Assembly (NCBI RefSeq): GCF_000466425.1
Contig: NZ_KE992092.1
Span: forward strand, 1-63,331
Direction of reading: 5' to 3'
DNA length: 63,331 bases
Origin: Capnocytophaga sp. oral taxon 863 str. F0517
GTDB taxonomy: Bacteria; Bacteroidota; Bacteroidia; Flavobacteriales; Flavobacteriaceae
In this document: positions 62,075-63,331 of the stretch, in pieces
Position numbering within the stretch: the first letter of the stretch is position 1
Layout: each line of letters opens with the position of its first letter
The notes under the pieces: model-generated
What the model was told of the DNA's origin: nothing
Database searches by the model: none
The model's input: the letters and a program-made list of their open reading frames with translations, nothing else
Translations under genes and position numbers: made by a program

Positions 62075-62791
62075 ATGAGTTTATTCCAACTTTTACAAGA
62101 AAAGCAGTGGGTAGACCTTACCCATCAGATAGACGAACATTCGCCTAAATTCCCCGCCCTACCAGCCTTGGAGCAGAAAGACCTCTTCACCCTCAAGGAC
62201 GGTTTCCTTGTACAGCAATTCTTGGTGGTAGGCCAATATGGCACCCATATCGATGCCCCTATCCACTTTGTAGAAGGAGGGCGCTGGCTGGACGATATTC
62301 CTCTGAAAGACTTACTCCTACCCCTTTATGTGATTGACAAATCCCAAGCAGTAGCCCAAAACAATGACTATATCCTGACCCGTGAGGACATCTTAGCCTT
62401 CGAAGCGCAACACGGACAGATTGCCTCAGGTGCTTTTGTTGCCTTCCGCAGCGACTGGCATAAGCGTTGGCCTTCCTATGAGCAAATGCGCAATTTAGAC
62501 GACAAAGGGGTACAGCACACCCCAGGCTGGAGCCGTGAGGCCTTGGAGTTCCTTATCCATGAGCGCAAGGTCAAAGCCGTTGGCCACGAGACTTTGGATA
62601 CCGATGCGGGCGTACCTGCCGCCGCCAAGGGATTGGTTGAGGAATACTACCTCCTCTCTCAGGATATCTACCAAATAGAGGTCATGGCGCATCTTGATCA
62701 ATGTCCTGCCACAGGAGCGATCATCTCCATCGCCTATCCTCATTGGAAAAAAGCCACCGGCTCTCCCGTACGCGCCATAGCGATTTTTTAG
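62075..62791 (+). CDS. Cyclase family (kynurenine-formamidase-like) metalloprotein
   Basis: The 238-residue protein has the metal-binding motif GQYGTHIDAPIHF of the cyclase/KynB-like family and the later GHETLDTDAG and CPATGAIISIAYP. Members hydrolyse formamides or related bonds; KynB function is possible but no kyn genes are nearby. Start preceded by a CATTAATCATTAACC leader. Confidence 0.82.
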   Translation: MSLFQLLQEKQWVDLTHQIDEHSPKFPALPALEQKDLFTLKDGFLVQQFLVVGQYGTHIDAPIHFVEGGRWLDDIPLKDLLLPLYVIDKSQAVAQNNDYILTREDILAFEAQHGQIASGAFVAFRSDWHKRWPSYEQMRNLDDKGVQHTPGWSREALEFLIHERKVKAVGHETLDTDAGVPAAAKGLVEEYYLLSQDIYQIEVMAHLDQCPATGAIISIAYPHWKKATGSPVRAIAIF

Positions 62792-62793
62792 GT

Positions 62794-62850
62794 TTTTAGT
62801 TATTAGTGGTTAGCATCTGACCACTAATAACTAACAACTAACCACTAAAA
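62794..62850. repeat. Simple repeat tract with 15-bp inverted repeat
   Basis: TTAGTTATTAGTGGT and ACCACTAATAACTAA are perfect complements separated by about nine bases. The tract continues as CAACTAACCACTAAAAA. It probably terminates the cyclase transcript. Confidence 0.8.
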
Positions 62851-62888
62851 ATGTTGAAAAGTTAATTTTTTTAATAAATAAAAAATCG

Positions 62889-62896
62889 TATCTTTG
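62889..62896 (+). promoter_or_regulatory. -7 promoter box of the terminal lipoprotein gene
   Basis: TATCTTTG, 38 bases before the ATG at 62934. Confidence 0.55.
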
Positions 62897-62933
62897 CCCC
62901 GGTAAAACAATTATAAGTATAAATTATAAAACC

Positions 62934-63331
62934 ATGAGAAAGTATTTATCTACGCTATTGGTAGCGAGTATGTTAATTGCCAGCTGTAGCAAAGATGCTG
63001 AGGTAATCCGCGAGAAGATTTTCTCTCAAAGCCGCCCTATACTCTCAGGGCAAGGCCAGCCTGACAATGGTAAAGGAGAGGATGGAGATTATTATTTGGA
63101 TTTAACAAATGCCAAACTCTACGGGCCTAAAACCCAAGGAGCATGGGGCGATCCTTCTCTCGATCTCAAAGGGTTGCCTGGGACTAATGGAATAACCCCT
63201 ACCATTTCGGAGGATGGTTATTGGGTAATCAATGGAGTTAAGACAACTACTAAGGCTCAAGGAGAGAGAGGACAAAATGGACGTACTCCTGTATTCTCTA
63301 TAATAGATGGTTATTGGGCAATCGATGGTGT
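62934..63331 (+). CDS. Surface lipoprotein with DGYWxIxG repeats, partial at window end
   Basis: The frame is open to the end of the window (132 codons and 2 bases). It starts MRKYLSTLLVASMLIASC with a lipobox (IASC), continues with a Gly-rich low-complexity region, and then has two similar units, TISEDGYWVINGVKT and FSIIDGYWAIDG, separated by GERGQNGRTP. Such Gly-rich then DGYW units are typical of long repeated surface lipoproteins in Bacteroidota (DUF4988-like). The rest lies outside, so length and function are unknown. Confidence 0.75.
   Translation, partial: MRKYLSTLLVASMLIASCSKDAEVIREKIFSQSRPILSGQGQPDNGKGEDGDYYLDLTNAKLYGPKTQGAWGDPSLDLKGLPGTNGITPTISEDGYWVINGVKTTTKAQGERGQNGRTPVFSIIDGYWAIDG

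Overview
The window reads as part of a Bacteroidota chromosome, most likely a member of the Flavobacteriaceae. Three things point there: promoters of the TTG-N19/20-TAnnTTTG type before many genes (for example TATCTTTG, TACTTTTG, TAATTTTG), family markers (a GldA-like ATPase, a TonB receptor with a carboxypeptidase-like N-terminal domain, Bacteroidota-type LptD, fused aspartate kinase/homoserine dehydrogenase, lipoproteins with an SxC lipobox), and weak ribosome-binding sites. A Capnocytophaga-like genome would fit, but that is a guess. I saw no rRNA, tRNA or CRISPR array.

Layout. 1-7.8 kb: a TetR regulator and an export system (TolC-like channel, lipoprotein adaptor, two ABC ATPases, two permeases) with an SMR gene in reverse between adaptor and ATPases. 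Near-identical 16-bp palindromes precede tetR and the tolC-like gene. 7.9-18.3 kb: a type I restriction-modification locus (hsdR, AT-rich PIN-like membrane protein, hsdM, rhuM-like, hsdS, tyrosine recombinase, inverted silent hsdS cassette) with 40-bp inverted repeats that should let the second specificity domain switch. 18.4-34 kb: mostly core genes (aroA, cdsA, gdhA, TonB receptor, lptD, amidase, nucleoside phosphorylase), plus a broken ligA 5' end fused to a truncated immunity-like gene. 34.4-36.7 kb: an FUSC membrane protein.

36.7-45.3 kb is an AT-rich accessory island and the most interesting part. It holds a tight three-gene operon (GHKL ATPase, STAS-like DUF4325, PIN-like protein), a small-RNA candidate, a metallo-beta-lactamase-fold protein, and an operon with two dynamin-like GTPases (one LeoA-like) preceded by two small proteins. 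Upstream of that operon lies a strongly structured RNA element with two competing folds, a run of Us after one of them, and a 14-codon reading frame.

45.5-63.3 kb returns to core functions: LOG family, gldA-like and a second ABC ATPase, deoC, trxA, hemN, thrA-type fusion, rimO, asd, PAP2 phosphatase, cyclase family, and a lipoprotein running off the end. Two toxin-antitoxin-like pairs lie at 56.5-58.1 kb.

Two kinds of dispersed sequence cut across the window. Simple degenerate tracts built from units such as GTGACTAAT, TTAGTGATT and AACTAACAA fill many gene junctions and in several cases supply the stop or start codons of genes. Short palindromic elements (GTAGGGGCGAATGGCAATTCGCCC type, at least six copies, and a GAGCTTGCAGCTCG type) are scattered between genes; one sits inside the signal-peptide region of the PAP2 gene.
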